Below, one piece after another: positions 17,560-28,218 of a stretch of DNA of 64,000 nucleotides. The position numbers and the translations under genes are program-made. Each line of letters opens with the position of its first letter. Position 1 is the first letter of the stretch. The DNA is from Roseateles noduli (GTDB taxonomy: Bacteria > Pseudomonadota > Gammaproteobacteria > Burkholderiales > Burkholderiaceae_C), in assembly GCA_002205125.1 (NCBI GenBank), contig NIOE01000018.1, positions 1-64,000 of the forward strand, given 5' to 3'. The notes beneath the pieces were generated by a model. The model did no database searches. It saw only the letters and a program-made list of their open reading frames with translations, and was not told where the DNA came from.

Positions 17560-18807
17560 CTACTTGGAGATTTCCGACGCGAGGGCGGCCTGACGGTCGG
17601 TCTCGCCGAGGAGTCGTCCGAGCAGACGCTCGATCACGGGCTGCGGCACCTCGCCCGCGAGCTCACGAGCCACCCCTTCCGCCTGTGCGCGCACCAGCTC
17701 GCACAGGCGTTTCAATTCCAGGGTCAGGCTGCGCGGAGCGATGTCGCCGTCGCGGGCCAGGTCGGCCCACGCCTGTGCATCGAACGCGCGTGAGTCCGCG
17801 CCGTCATCGGCGCCGTCATCGTTGTCGTCCGACCCATCGCCGACGAAGCCCTGCGCCGGCGCCACGCGCAGCCCGCCGTGATCGACGAAGAAGGAGAGGT
17901 CCGCCGCGCCCGTGCCCTTGCTGCCGATGAGTTGGCGGAAGATCGTCCAGCGCAACAGTGCGCGGCTGTCGACGAGCGGCGCGGGGCTGTGCGCCAGCAG
18001 CGAGAAGAGCTGCGCGAGCGACACGCCGTCCTGATCGGCTGGCGGCACGCCGAGCGCCTGGCAGGCGTTGATCACATGCAAGCGTCGAACGCGACCGTCG
18101 TCGAGTCGTTGCCGATCGATGCGCTCGACCAGCAGCACTGGCTCCGGCACGCGGTGCAGTTGGACTGGAGCGACGTCCAGGCCCACGCGCGCGGCGAGCC
18201 GCATGCAGAAGTAGTCGTTGATGAAAGGCGCGGGATGGATCACATGCGTCGAGGCCATCTGCGGTCCGTCGGCGAGATGCCACCCGCCGTCGCGCTCCAC
18301 ATACACCGCGAGCTGGTCCCGGTCGCCGCCGAGCGCACCACGCACCTGGCCGTCCCACACGGCGAAGGGCAACGCGTCGCGATGGCGGAGGCGCTCCGAC
18401 AGCTCGGCCCGGTCGATCGACCTTTGGACCGGACCGGCCGGACGTTGGAGTCCATCCGCGATCATGCGCACGGCGCCTGGCAGGTCGCGCCCCATCAAGC
18501 GCAAGGCACCGTAGCGGTCGTCCTCCCGCAGCCCCAGCGCCGCGAAGGTTCGCGATCGCGCCTGGCCGGACGGCAGCAAGTGGTCGAAGAAGGCCTGCAC
18601 CGCGTCGGTCGTGGACTCGCTGCCGGGTCCGCCACGAGGCGGCATCGGCAGCGACGGAGCCAGCGGAAACGCCAGCACCTCCGAGGTCCATCGCTCGAGG
18701 TAGGCCAGCGACAGCCGGCGCGGTGAGTCCGCCGCTGCGGAGAGCGCGTCCGTCTGCTTCAGCCAGCCGACCTCATGCTCGTCGAGCCAGACCTCCACAC
18801 CGTTCAT
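17560..18807 (-). CDS. HipA-like protein, catalytic residues apparently lost
   Basis: The 415-residue protein aligns along HipA, the serine/threonine kinase toxin that inactivates glutamyl-tRNA synthetase. The N-terminal subdomain (residues 1-110, ending GRDLPGAVRM), the STHVIHP strand and the LLVERIDRQRLDDGRVRRLH segment are kept. The ATP-loop GAQxK reads GALGGDRDQ. The catalytic D-x-H-x-K-N loop reads IGSKGTGAADLS (about residues 290-303), and the metal-binding Asp of the APLYD segment is Gly (VAPAQGF). An acidic insert DGSDDNDDGADDGADS lies at about 323-338. It is translationally coupled to the HTH gene (ATGA). I infer a pseudokinase that may still act as a co-repressor. Confidence 0.85.
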   Translation of the reverse strand: MNGVEVWLDEHEVGWLKQTDALSAAADSPRRLSLAYLERWTSEVLAFPLAPSLPMPPRGGPGSESTTDAVQAFFDHLLPSGQARSRTFAALGLREDDRYGALRLMGRDLPGAVRMIADGLQRPAGPVQRSIDRAELSERLRHRDALPFAVWDGQVRGALGGDRDQLAVYVERDGGWHLADGPQMASTHVIHPAPFINDYFCMRLAARVGLDVAPVQLHRVPEPVLLVERIDRQRLDDGRVRRLHVINACQALGVPPADQDGVSLAQLFSLLAHSPAPLVDSRALLRWTIFRQLIGSKGTGAADLSFFVDHGGLRVAPAQGFVGDGSDDNDDGADDGADSRAFDAQAWADLARDGDIAPRSLTLELKRLCELVRAQAEGVARELAGEVPQPVIERLLGRLLGETDRQAALASEISK

Positions 18808-19121
18808 GCGTCGTCCAGGTCGGAGAACTTCGAGTCGCGCGCAGTGCGGATCGCGCGTCTGACGACCTCCCGCTGCTGCGACGGCACGGCGAAGAGGCTG
18901 ACGCCGAGCGCCCTCGCCGCCTTGAGCACGGTGGACAGGCTGACGCCGCCCTGCCCCGTCTCGATGTTGATCAACGTCTGGCGCGACATGCCCAGCGCCT
19001 CGGCCGCTTCCACGAGCGGCAGGCGGGCGGTGGTCCGGGCGGCGCGGACGGCGGCGCCCAGCGCCAGGGCGTCCTCGACCATCGGGTCGTCGGGCGGATC
19101 GATCGGTACAACAGTGCGCAT
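18804..19121 (-). CDS. HipB-like helix-turn-helix antitoxin/repressor
   Basis: The 105-residue protein carries an XRE-type helix-turn-helix at about residues 37-75 (LVEAAEALGMSRQTLINIET), and its position before a HipA homologue identifies it as the cognate HipB-like protein. HipB proteins bind HipA and repress their own operon. The start codon lies 4 nt from one candidate operator (19125-19136), with a second one (19175-19194) upstream. The C-terminal tail (SKFSDLDDA) is acidic. The hipA start overlaps the stop codon by 4 nt. Confidence 0.85.
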   Translation of the reverse strand: MRTVVPIDPPDDPMVEDALALGAAVRAARTTARLPLVEAAEALGMSRQTLINIETGQGGVSLSTVLKAARALGVSLFAVPSQQREVVRRAIRTARDSKFSDLDDA

Positions 19122-19124
19122 GGA

Positions 19125-19136
19125 GATTCCAGAATC
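19125..19136. promoter_or_regulatory. Proximal operator candidate of hipBA
   Basis: GATTC and GAATC in inverted orientation with a 2-nt centre lie immediately before the hipB start codon. The half-site matches the distal operator at 19175-19194, so the same repressor could bind both. Confidence 0.45.
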
Positions 19137-19174
19137 AAAGACGTATTCGCCGGATCTCCCTCCCGGGCAATCGT

Positions 19175-19194
19175 GATTCCTGTTTGCTGGAATC
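19175..19194. promoter_or_regulatory. Distal operator candidate of hipBA
   Basis: GATTCC-N8-GGAATC is a perfect dyad with the 8-nt spacing known for HipB operators (TATCC-N8-GGATA in Escherichia coli). It lies 54 bp upstream of the hipB start, where a promoter would be expected. Confidence 0.55.
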
Positions 19195-19260
19195 TTTATC
19201 GCTCACCGCCCATTCTGCGCCTGGCACCGCGGCCAGCCGCGTGCTCCGTACGATATCCGC

Positions 19261-21693
<2,433 letters not shown>

Positions 21694-21699
21694 CCAGCC

Positions 21700-21705
21700 A
21701 TTCTA
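21700..21705 (-). promoter_or_regulatory. Candidate -10 hexamer for uvrD
   Basis: TAGAAT is followed by 6 nt and then the uvrD ATG, which would give a leaderless or nearly leaderless transcript. Only 37 bp separate uvrD from the divergent ychJ. No strong -35 is visible. Confidence 0.4.
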
Positions 21706-21730
21706 GAGACGCTGGCATGATGCCGCCTCC

Positions 21731-22189
21731 ATGAAGACAGAAAAATCCAAGACTGCGGCGAACAGCGCGGCCGGCCAGTTGAATCGTGCGGGATCAGAAG
21801 CGGGCTTGTGCGCCTGCGGCAGCGGCCATCCGTACGCCGCGTGCTGCGGCGCCCTGCACCAGGCCTTCGCCGAGAGCGGCGCGCTCATCGCGGCGGACGC
21901 GCAGGCGCTGATGCGCTCGCGGTATACGGCCTACACGATGGACCTGATCGAGTACCTGCTTGCGACCTGGCATCCGAGCACCCGTCCGTCGTCGCTCGAC
22001 CGGGGGGAGCAGGACCTGAAGTGGCTGGGCCTGGAGGTGCGTCGGCACACGCGCCAGGACGCCGACCACGAGACGGTGGAGTTCATCGCGCGCAGCAAGG
22101 TCGGCGGGCGCGCGCACCGCATGCACGAGATCAGCCGTTTCGTGCGGGAGCGCGGGGCGTGGTTCTACGTGGACGGCCAGATCGACTGA
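21731..22189 (+). CDS. ychJ: YchJ family (UPF0225) SEC-C motif protein
   Basis: The 152-residue protein has an N-terminal zinc-binding SEC-C motif (CACGSGHPYAACCG, about residues 27-40) and the YchJ core with DAQALMRSRYTAYTMDLIEY and WFYVDGQ at the end. The family is widespread in Proteobacteria, and its function is not established. The gene is read divergently from uvrD with only 37 bp between them. The start was taken at the ATG giving MKTEKSK; the first 25 residues are low-complexity and the true start may be slightly downstream. Confidence 0.9.
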   Translation: MKTEKSKTAANSAAGQLNRAGSEAGLCACGSGHPYAACCGALHQAFAESGALIAADAQALMRSRYTAYTMDLIEYLLATWHPSTRPSSLDRGEQDLKWLGLEVRRHTRQDADHETVEFIARSKVGGRAHRMHEISRFVRERGAWFYVDGQID

Positions 22190-22286
22190 CCAGCCGCACG
22201 GCCGGCGTGCGACGCACGACGCCGCCCAAGGCCATGACGAGCCGGTCCAGGAAGGACCGGTGACCGATGTGAAACTCCTGAGGCAT
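22131..22286 (-). CDS. Possible 51-residue ORF overlapping the ychJ end
   Basis: A short frame beginning MPQEFHIGHRSFLDRLVM has an AGGAG tract 7 nt before its ATG, which is why it is listed. It runs antisense into the last 59 bp of ychJ, and its second half is Arg/Pro-rich, as expected for a non-coding frame in GC-rich DNA. No family was recognised. It is the only gene candidate in the 300-bp gap 22190-22489. Confidence 0.2.
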   Translation of the reverse strand: MPQEFHIGHRSFLDRLVMALGGVVRRTPAVRLVSRSGRPRRTTPRAPARNG

Positions 22287-22420
22287 GGCGAACTCCTGCT
22301 GGCGACGACGACTGCGGGTGCGGACCGGGGGGTCCCGCCACCGACATCGATGGCGCTCTTGCCTGCTGCGATGATGAGCAGGCCGCATGACAGGATTTTG
22401 GCGAACCACCCTGTGACTGT

Positions 22421-22447
22421 CCTCTCCCCCCAAACGGGGAAAAGAGG
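22421..22447. other. Stem-loop before the TruC-like gene
   Basis: CCTCT plus CCCC on the left and GGGG plus AGAGG on the right form a 9-bp stem with small interruptions, 43 bp upstream of the truC-like start. It resembles the hairpin at 56933-56956 in composition. Apart from this and the short frame at 22131-22286, nothing was seen in 22190-22489. Confidence 0.35.
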
Positions 22448-22489
22448 GCAAAAAGCGCTCCAGGCGTGCGCACACCGTCCCCTTCAGCG

Positions 22490-23203
22490 ATGACAGATTC
22501 CCTTCCGCCCCCTCCTCTTCTTCCTCTTCTGCATCTGGACGACCACCTTGCGGTGATCGACAAGCCCGCCGGGCTCCTCGTCCATCGCACCGCCATCGAC
22601 GCGCATGAGGAAGACGCCGCGCTGCAGCGTCTGCGCGACCAGCTCGGCCGGCCGGTCTGGCCGGCGCATCGCCTGGACCGCGGCACGTCGGGCGTGCTCG
22701 TCTTCGCGTTGAGCGCCGAGGTGGCGAGTCTGCTCGGCGTGGCCCTCGCCGAGCGCCGCACGCACAAGCGCTATCTGGCGCTGGTGCGCGGGTGGCCGGC
22801 CGGCGATGCCGGCGTCATCGACCATCCGCTCGCCCGCGATCCGGAGCTGCCGTCCGCCGGGCAGCCGCATCTGGACGCGCAGACCGAGTGGACCTGCCTG
22901 CGTCGGCATGAACTGCCGGTCTGCACCGATTTGCGCTTCCCGACGACGCGGCTCGCGCTGCTCGCGTGCGAGCCGGTGCAGGGACGACGGCACCAGATCC
23001 GCCGGCATCTGAAGCACCTCGCGCATCCGATCGTCGGCGACGCCAACCACGGCAAGGGACCGCTCAACCGGGCGCTCGCGGCGCACTTCGGCCTGCAGCG
23101 GCTGTGGCTGCATGCGCACCGGCTGACGCTGACGCACCCGATGACCGGAGCGGCGCTTGAACTCGAAGCGGCGCCCGGTCCGGAATGGGCCCCGTTCCTC
23201 TGA
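22490..23203 (+). CDS. truC: RluA-superfamily pseudouridine synthase, TruC-like
   Basis: The 237-residue enzyme has the pseudouridine synthase core with the catalytic motif HRLDRGTSGVL, in which Asp is the nucleophile, then KRYLALVRG and the late GRRHQIRRHLKHL and HPIVGDANHGKG segments. These details and the short length match TruC, which modifies U65 in certain tRNAs. Other small RluA-type enzymes are possible. There is no S4 domain. ATG 22490 was preferred over an in-frame GTG at 22466, although neither has a strong ribosome binding site. Confidence 0.85.
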   Translation: MTDSLPPPPLLPLLHLDDHLAVIDKPAGLLVHRTAIDAHEEDAALQRLRDQLGRPVWPAHRLDRGTSGVLVFALSAEVASLLGVALAERRTHKRYLALVRGWPAGDAGVIDHPLARDPELPSAGQPHLDAQTEWTCLRRHELPVCTDLRFPTTRLALLACEPVQGRRHQIRRHLKHLAHPIVGDANHGKGPLNRALAAHFGLQRLWLHAHRLTLTHPMTGAALELEAAPGPEWAPFL

Positions 23204-23213
23204 GCCGGGAGCC

Positions 23214-24296
23214 TCAGCCGAAACGCAGCGCGTAGATCGGCGGCAGGTGTCCGGACACGAGCGACCAGCGGTCGCCGGCATCGTCGGTCGCCCACAGGTT
23301 CCCGGTCGTGCTGCCCATCAGCAGGCGTCGGCCGTCGTCGTGCGCGGCCAGGCCGTGGCGGTAGACGAGGTCGTAGCAGTTCGCCTGCGGCAGCCCGGTC
23401 CGCAGCGTCTCGAAGGTCTTGCCGCCGTCCCGCGTGCGGTTCACCACCAGCGCGCCGTCGACGGGCAGGCGCTTCTCGTCCTTGACGCCGGGCACGAACC
23501 ACGCGGTGTCCGGATCGCCCGCATGCGCGGCCACCGCGAAGCCGAAGCCCGACAGCGGCGGCTTGATCTCGCCCCAGTGCGCGCCGCCGTCGACCGACCG
23601 CCAGACGCCGTTGTGATGCTGGCACCAGAGCACGTCCGGATCGGCCGCGCTGGCGACGATGCGATGCGGGTCCTGGGTGTTCTCCTCGCCCTGCTGCTCC
23701 GGCGGGAGGAAGTCGGCGCGCATGCCCTTGGCGCTGATGTGCCAGTTCGCGCCGCCGTCCTCGCTGCGCCAGGCGCCGCCGCAGGAGATGCCGAGCAGCA
23801 GCCGCTTCGGATCGCGCGGATCGACGTTGATCGAATGGATGCCCGGCGCGTCGTAGCCGCCGCCGAACCAGCCCAACCGCTCGGGCTTGTCCCAGAGCGT
23901 GTCGACAAGCTGCCAGGTCTCGCCCTGGTCGTCGCTGACGAAGAGACCGCCGGGGATGGTGCCGGCCCAGAGCCGCCCGTCGCCGCCGCGCTCCAGCGCC
24001 CAGATCTGCTGAAGCTTCCAGGGCGGGCCTTCGGCGCCTTCCGGCTGCTCGGGGAACGCGGGCGCGGCGAGCTCGCGCCACGTGGCGCCGCCATCGTCGG
24101 ACGCCTGCAGCTTCGCGCCGAAGTGTCCGAGGTTGAGCGCCGCGAACATCCGGCCGCCGCCCGCCGGCGCGGGCAGCATCATGCTGACGGGATCCCCCAC
24201 GAAACTGTGGCGGCCGATCGACCATCCGCCGTTGGCGGGATCGCTGCGCAGTTCGAACAGACCCTTGCGGGTCGCGGCCCAGGCGGTGGCGGTCAT
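23214..24296 (-). CDS. BNR/Asp-box repeat propeller protein (sialidase-like fold)
   Basis: The 360-residue protein has six Asp-box repeats (SxDxGxxW type: SDDGGATW, SDDQGETW, SEDGGANW, SVDGGAHW, TRDGGKTF, TDDAGDRW) spaced along the chain, indicating a beta-propeller. Such proteins are often annotated as exo-alpha-sialidases, but I see no sialidase FRIP motif, and there is no signal peptide, so it is probably cytoplasmic and not a secreted glycosidase. The start at ATG 24296 has a good AAGGAG site. It follows a MoaD/ThiS-like gene on the same strand after 111 bp. The function is unknown. Confidence 0.85.
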   Translation of the reverse strand: MTATAWAATRKGLFELRSDPANGGWSIGRHSFVGDPVSMMLPAPAGGGRMFAALNLGHFGAKLQASDDGGATWRELAAPAFPEQPEGAEGPPWKLQQIWALERGGDGRLWAGTIPGGLFVSDDQGETWQLVDTLWDKPERLGWFGGGYDAPGIHSINVDPRDPKRLLLGISCGGAWRSEDGGANWHISAKGMRADFLPPEQQGEENTQDPHRIVASAADPDVLWCQHHNGVWRSVDGGAHWGEIKPPLSGFGFAVAAHAGDPDTAWFVPGVKDEKRLPVDGALVVNRTRDGGKTFETLRTGLPQANCYDLVYRHGLAAHDDGRRLLMGSTTGNLWATDDAGDRWSLVSGHLPPIYALRFG

Positions 24297-24407
24297 CGAG
24301 GTCTCCTTGCGATGGCAGGTGTGGCGATGGCGGACAGCACCTCTCACGACGAACGGGCGTCGCGGTTTTCGACAGGCTGCGGGGCGGTGGCGCGCAGCGG
24401 CCGGCGC

Positions 24408-24677
24408 TCAGCCGCCCGACAGCGCCTGCAGCACGTAGACCTTGGACTGCGCCGTCAGCGGATCGCTGAGCGCCTGGCGGTCCCGCGCGCGGTGGCCGTC
24501 GATGAACACGGCGACGTGCGTGCGCAGGTGGCCCTGCTCGTCCAGGATGTAGCCGCGCAGGCGCGGATTGCAGTCGAAGGCGAGCGTGAGCGCCTCCCCC
24601 AGGGTGCCGGCGTCGCAATCCAGCTGGGGGGTGTCGACGAAGCGATGCAGTTGCGACGTGAATTCGACGTGGGCCAT
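24408..24677 (-). CDS. MoaD/ThiS-like sulfur-carrier protein
   Basis: This 89-residue ubiquitin-fold protein ends in Gly-Gly (VYVLQALSGG), the feature that lets MoaD and ThiS be adenylated and thiocarboxylated. It has the expected pattern of strands (HVEFTSQLHRFV at the start, HVAVFIDGHRA in the middle). No moeB, thiF or other cofactor gene is adjacent, so its partner and pathway are unknown. The start at 24677 has AGGA 9 nt upstream; an alternative ATG lies at 24686. It precedes the BNR-repeat gene, and the pairing suggests a shared role. It is read divergently from rarD. Confidence 0.8.
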   Translation of the reverse strand: MAHVEFTSQLHRFVDTPQLDCDAGTLGEALTLAFDCNPRLRGYILDEQGHLRTHVAVFIDGHRARDRQALSDPLTAQSKVYVLQALSGG

Positions 24678-24748
24678 GGTGTCCATCCTGCGACGAAGCG
24701 GGACGCCTGAAAAGAGCAGAATCGCTGGCCCTCGCGCCTGCAGAACCC

Positions 24749-25654
24749 ATGACCAACGACACCTCGACCGCCGCCGAAGCCGCTCACGCCCGCACCGGCA
24801 TGCTCTACGCCGCGCTGGCCTACATCGCGTGGGGCTTGTTCCCGCTGTACTTCAAGCGCCTGAGCGACGTCAGCGCGTTCGAGGTCATCGCGCACCGGAC
24901 GCTGTGGTCCATGGTCTTCGTCGCGATCGTGCTGACGGCGCTGCGCCGCTGGGCCTGGCTCGGTCCGGTGCTGCGCTCGCCGAAGCTGCTCGGGACCTGC
25001 GCGGTGTCGGCGCTGCTGCTGTCGACCAACTGGCTGGTCTACGTGTGGGCGGTGCAGCAGGGTCACGTCGTCGAGGCCAGCCTGGGCTACTTCATCAACC
25101 CGCTGGTCAACGTGATGCTGGGCTTCGTGTTCCTGCGCGAGCGGCTGCGGCCGGTGCAGTGGCTGGCGATCGCGCTCGCCGCGGCCGGCGTGATCTGGCT
25201 GACGGTGACCGCCGGACGGCTGCCATGGATCGCGCTGGTGCTGGCATTGAGCTTCGGGATCTACGGGCTGATGCGCAAGACGGCGCATCTGGGTGCGCTC
25301 GAAGGGCTGACGCTGGAAACGCTGATCCTCTCGCCCTTCGCCGCGGTCGCACTGTTCTGGTGGACCAGCCAGGGCACCAGCGCGTTCGTGACCGGCGACG
25401 CCGGCCACATCGCGTGGCTGCTGCTCGCCGGGCCGCTGACGGCCGTGCCGCTGCTGCTGTTCGCCGCCGGCGCGCGCCGCATCACGCTGACGACGCTCGG
25501 CCTTGTGCAATACCTGTCCCCGACGATCCAGTTCCTGCTCGGGGTGTGGCTGTATCACGAGCCGCTCGCCGGCGCGCGGCTCGTCGGCTTCGTGCTGATC
25601 TGGTCGGCGCTCGCGGTCTACAGCGCGGAGAGCCTCTGGCGCAGTCGGCGGTGA
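24749..25654 (+). CDS. rarD: EamA family transporter RarD
   Basis: The 301-residue inner-membrane protein has ten predicted helices in two EamA repeats. The RarD hallmarks are present: GLFPLYFKRL near the start, FEVIAHRTLWS in helix two, NWLVYVWAV and SLGYFINPL. RarD-type proteins are drug/metabolite exporters whose substrate is generally unproven. Several in-frame ATG codons exist in the first 20 residues; MTNDTSTAAEAA was kept as the longest form that does not reach the divergent gene. A hairpin at 25669-25690 follows the stop. Confidence 0.93.
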   Translation: MTNDTSTAAEAAHARTGMLYAALAYIAWGLFPLYFKRLSDVSAFEVIAHRTLWSMVFVAIVLTALRRWAWLGPVLRSPKLLGTCAVSALLLSTNWLVYVWAVQQGHVVEASLGYFINPLVNVMLGFVFLRERLRPVQWLAIALAAAGVIWLTVTAGRLPWIALVLALSFGIYGLMRKTAHLGALEGLTLETLILSPFAAVALFWWTSQGTSAFVTGDAGHIAWLLLAGPLTAVPLLLFAAGARRITLTTLGLVQYLSPTIQFLLGVWLYHEPLAGARLVGFVLIWSALAVYSAESLWRSRR

Positions 25655-25668
25655 CCCCCCCAAACGAC

Positions 25669-25690
25669 TGACGCCCCTTTCGGGGCGTCA
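25669..25690. terminator. Terminator-like hairpin between rarD and ahpF
   Basis: A perfect 9-bp stem (TGACGCCCC with GGGGCGTCA, 4-nt loop) lies 14 bp after the rarD stop and 21 bp after the ahpF stop on the other strand. There is no long U-tract, but its place between convergent genes supports bidirectional use. Confidence 0.6.
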
Positions 25691-25711
25691 ATCAGGTGGG
25701 TTGAACTGCGA

Positions 25712-27265
25712 TCAGTTCCGGATGATGTGATCGAACGCGCTGAGTGCCGCCTTCGCGCCGTCGCCGGCCGCGATGATGATCTGCTTGAACGGCACGGTCG
25801 TCGCATCGCCTGCGGCAAACACGCCCGGCACCGAGGTCTGGCCCTTCGCGTCGACGATGATCTCGCCGTGCTTGGACAGCTCGACCGTCCCGCGCAGCCA
25901 CTCGGTGTTGGGCACCAGGCCGATCTGCACGAACACGCCTTCGACCTCGACGCGCTTGCTCTCGCCGGTGGCGCGGTCGACGTAGTTCAGACCATCCAGC
26001 TTGCCCGCCGTGCCGGTGAACTCGCTCGTCTGCGCCTGCTTCAGGATCACGACGTTGGGCAGGCTTTCGAGCTTCCGCACCAGCACCGCATCCGCGCGCA
26101 GCTGATCGCCGAATTCCAGCAGCGTCACATGCGACACGATGCCGGCCAGGTCGATCGCCGCCTCGACGCCGGAGTTCCCGCCGCCGATGACCGCCACGCG
26201 CTTGCCCTTGAACAGCGGACCGTCGCAGTGCGGGCAGTAGGCCACGCCCTTGTTCTTGTATTCCTGTTCGCCGGGGACGTTGACGTTCCTCCAGCGCGCG
26301 CCGGTGGAGATGATCACCGTCTTGCTCTTGAGCGAGCCGCCGTTGGCCAGCTTCAGCTCGACCAGGCCGCCCGGCGTGGTCGCCGGAATCAGCGCTTCAC
26401 CGCGCTGCAGGTTCATGACGTCGACGCCGTAATCCTTGACGTGCGATTCCAGCGCCATCGAGAACTTCGGACCGTCGGTCGACAGCACGGAGATGTAGTT
26501 CTCGATCGCCAGCGTGTCGTTGACCTGGCCGCCGAAACGCTCTGCCGCGATGCCGGTCCGGATGCCCTTGCGAGCCGCATACACCGCCGCCGCCGCGCCG
26601 GCCGGACCGCCGCCGACGATCAGCACGTCGTACGGATCCTTGGCCGACAGCTTGGCCGCGTCCTTCTCCGCCGCGCCAGTGTCCAGCTTGGCGGCGATCT
26701 CTTCCACGGTCATGCGGCCCGAGCCGAATTCCTGGCCGTTCAGGTAGATGGTCGGCACCGCCATGATCTCGCGGGCATTGACCTCGTCCTGGAACAGCGC
26801 GCCGTCCACGATCACCGTCTTGACGCGCGGGTTCAGCACCGACATCAGCGACAGCGCCTGCACGACGTCCGGGCAGTTGTGGCAGGTCAGGGACATGTAG
26901 ACCTCGAAGAGGTAGTCCCCGTCCAGGCCCTTGATCTGGTCGATGGTGGACTGCTCCACCTTCGGGGGATGGCCACCCGTCCACAGCAGGGCCAGCACCA
27001 GCGAGGTGAACTCATGGCCCAGGGGAATGGCGGCGAAGCGCAGGCTCTGTTCAGTACCTGTGCGCTTCAGGCTGAACGACGGCTTGCGCGCGTCGTTGCC
27101 GTCGAGGTTCAGCGTGATCTTGTCGGACATCGCGGCGATGTCCTGCAGCAGCTGCTTGAGCTCTGCCGAGCTCTCGGAGTCGTTCAACGAGGCTTCGATC
27201 TCGAACGGCAGCGTGACCCGCTCCAGGTAGGCCTTGAGCTGCGCCTTCAGGTTGTCGTCCAACAT
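25712..27265 (-). CDS. ahpF: Alkyl hydroperoxide reductase subunit F
   Basis: AhpF is the FAD-dependent disulfide reductase that passes electrons from NADH to AhpC. The 517-residue protein has an N-terminal tandem thioredoxin-fold domain with the redox pair in TCHNCPD (about residue 130), an FAD-binding [10 protein letters not shown] motif, the catalytic pair in YCPHCDG, the NAD-binding [10 protein letters not shown] and the C-terminal GVFAAGD motif. Length is typical. It lies downstream of ahpC on the same strand, 209 bp away, a gap that could hold its own promoter or a processing site. Confidence 0.97.
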   Translation of the reverse strand: MLDDNLKAQLKAYLERVTLPFEIEASLNDSESSAELKQLLQDIAAMSDKITLNLDGNDARKPSFSLKRTGTEQSLRFAAIPLGHEFTSLVLALLWTGGHPPKVEQSTIDQIKGLDGDYLFEVYMSLTCHNCPDVVQALSLMSVLNPRVKTVIVDGALFQDEVNAREIMAVPTIYLNGQEFGSGRMTVEEIAAKLDTGAAEKDAAKLSAKDPYDVLIVGGGPAGAAAAVYAARKGIRTGIAAERFGGQVNDTLAIENYISVLSTDGPKFSMALESHVKDYGVDVMNLQRGEALIPATTPGGLVELKLANGGSLKSKTVIISTGARWRNVNVPGEQEYKNKGVAYCPHCDGPLFKGKRVAVIGGGNSGVEAAIDLAGIVSHVTLLEFGDQLRADAVLVRKLESLPNVVILKQAQTSEFTGTAGKLDGLNYVDRATGESKRVEVEGVFVQIGLVPNTEWLRGTVELSKHGEIIVDAKGQTSVPGVFAAGDATTVPFKQIIIAAGDGAKAALSAFDHIIRN

Positions 27266-27474
27266 CGTTGCTTCCTTCCAATTTTCTTAAGCGACTTCGA
27301 GAACCGGCCTCCCTGTCAGATCAGAGGGGCGGTCGAGCACACGCCCGCGGACCGGATCGGTCCACGCGCGGCGCTTTTGCAGTGAGGGGGAGAGGAACGT
27401 CCTCATCCGGATCACCGGTCCGGGGGAGAGACGATCCAGGCGGACCGCCTCCACCCCCGTGAGGGCGAGATCCT

Positions 27475-28038
27475 TTAGATCTTGCCGACCAGGTCCAGCG
27501 ACGGGGCGATGGTCTTGTCGCCTTCGTTCCACTTGGCCGGGCAGACCTGGCCCGGGTTCTTGGCGACGTACTGGGCAGCCTTCAGCTTGCGCAGCGTTTC
27601 CTTGACGTCGCGGGCGATCGCGTTGTCATGCACTTCCAGGGTCTTGATGACGCCGTCCGGATTGATCACGAAGGTGCCGCGCAGGGCCAGGCCTTCTTCC
27701 GGGATGTGCACGCCGAAGGCGTTCGTCAGGGCGTGCGTCGGGTCGCCGACCAGCGGGAACTTGGCCTTGCCGACCGCCGGCGAGGTTTCGTGCCACACCT
27801 TGTGCGAGAAGTGCGTGTCGGTCGTGACGATGTAGACCTCGGCGCCCAGCTTCTGGAACTCGCCGTAGTTGTCCGCCGCGTCTTCGACTTCCGTCGGGCA
27901 GTTGAAGGTGAAGGCGGCCGGCATGAAGATCAGCACGGACCACTTGCCCTTGAGCGACTCTTCAGTGACCTCGATGAACTTGCCGTTGTGGAACGCTTGG
28001 GCCTTGAAGGGTTGGACTTGGGTGTTGATCAGGGACAT
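27475..28038 (-). CDS. ahpC: Alkyl hydroperoxide reductase subunit C (peroxiredoxin)
   Basis: This 187-residue typical 2-Cys peroxiredoxin reduces peroxides in the cytoplasm. The peroxidatic Cys lies in FTFNCPTE and the resolving Cys in GQVCPAKW. The usual Val before the peroxidatic Cys is Asn here, as in the Escherichia coli-type AhpC branch. AhpF, encoded next, is the expected reductant. The upstream region 28081-28178 contains repeated GATAG/CTATC and CTATT elements that could bind OxyR. No oxyR gene is in the window. Confidence 0.97.
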   Translation of the reverse strand: MSLINTQVQPFKAQAFHNGKFIEVTEESLKGKWSVLIFMPAAFTFNCPTEVEDAADNYGEFQKLGAEVYIVTTDTHFSHKVWHETSPAVGKAKFPLVGDPTHALTNAFGVHIPEEGLALRGTFVINPDGVIKTLEVHDNAIARDVKETLRKLKAAQYVAKNPGQVCPAKWNEGDKTIAPSLDLVGKI

Positions 28039-28080
28039 TGCTTCGTTCTCGCTGTCTGGGGTTGATGGGATGGAAAGAAT

Positions 28081-28178
28081 GATAGGGGGCCCAGGCTATC
28101 GGTGGGTTTGAATTCCCCAATGCAGCCTATTGCGTATCCCTATTGAGTCAGGCTATCAAAAATCATTTGTGCGATAGC
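28081..28178. promoter_or_regulatory. Repeat-rich control region upstream of ahpC
   Basis: This AT-richer stretch holds GATAG-N10-CTATC (28081-28100), two copies of CCTATTG 13 bp apart followed by CAGGCTATC, and GCTATC-N15-GATAGC (28152-28178). OxyR sites consist of ATAG/CTAT tetrads at 7-nt spacing; the tetrads match but the spacing does not, so OxyR is only a candidate. The region serves ahpC on one side and abuts the lysA 3' end on the other. Confidence 0.4.
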
Positions 28179-28218
28179 AAAAACGTCATATCGCCGTCAA
28201 ACCGCCATCACCTCGCCC

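Noticed and set aside
23214-24296. Calling the Asp-box protein a secreted sialidase
   Set aside because: No signal peptide and no FRIP motif; Asp boxes alone mark only the propeller fold.
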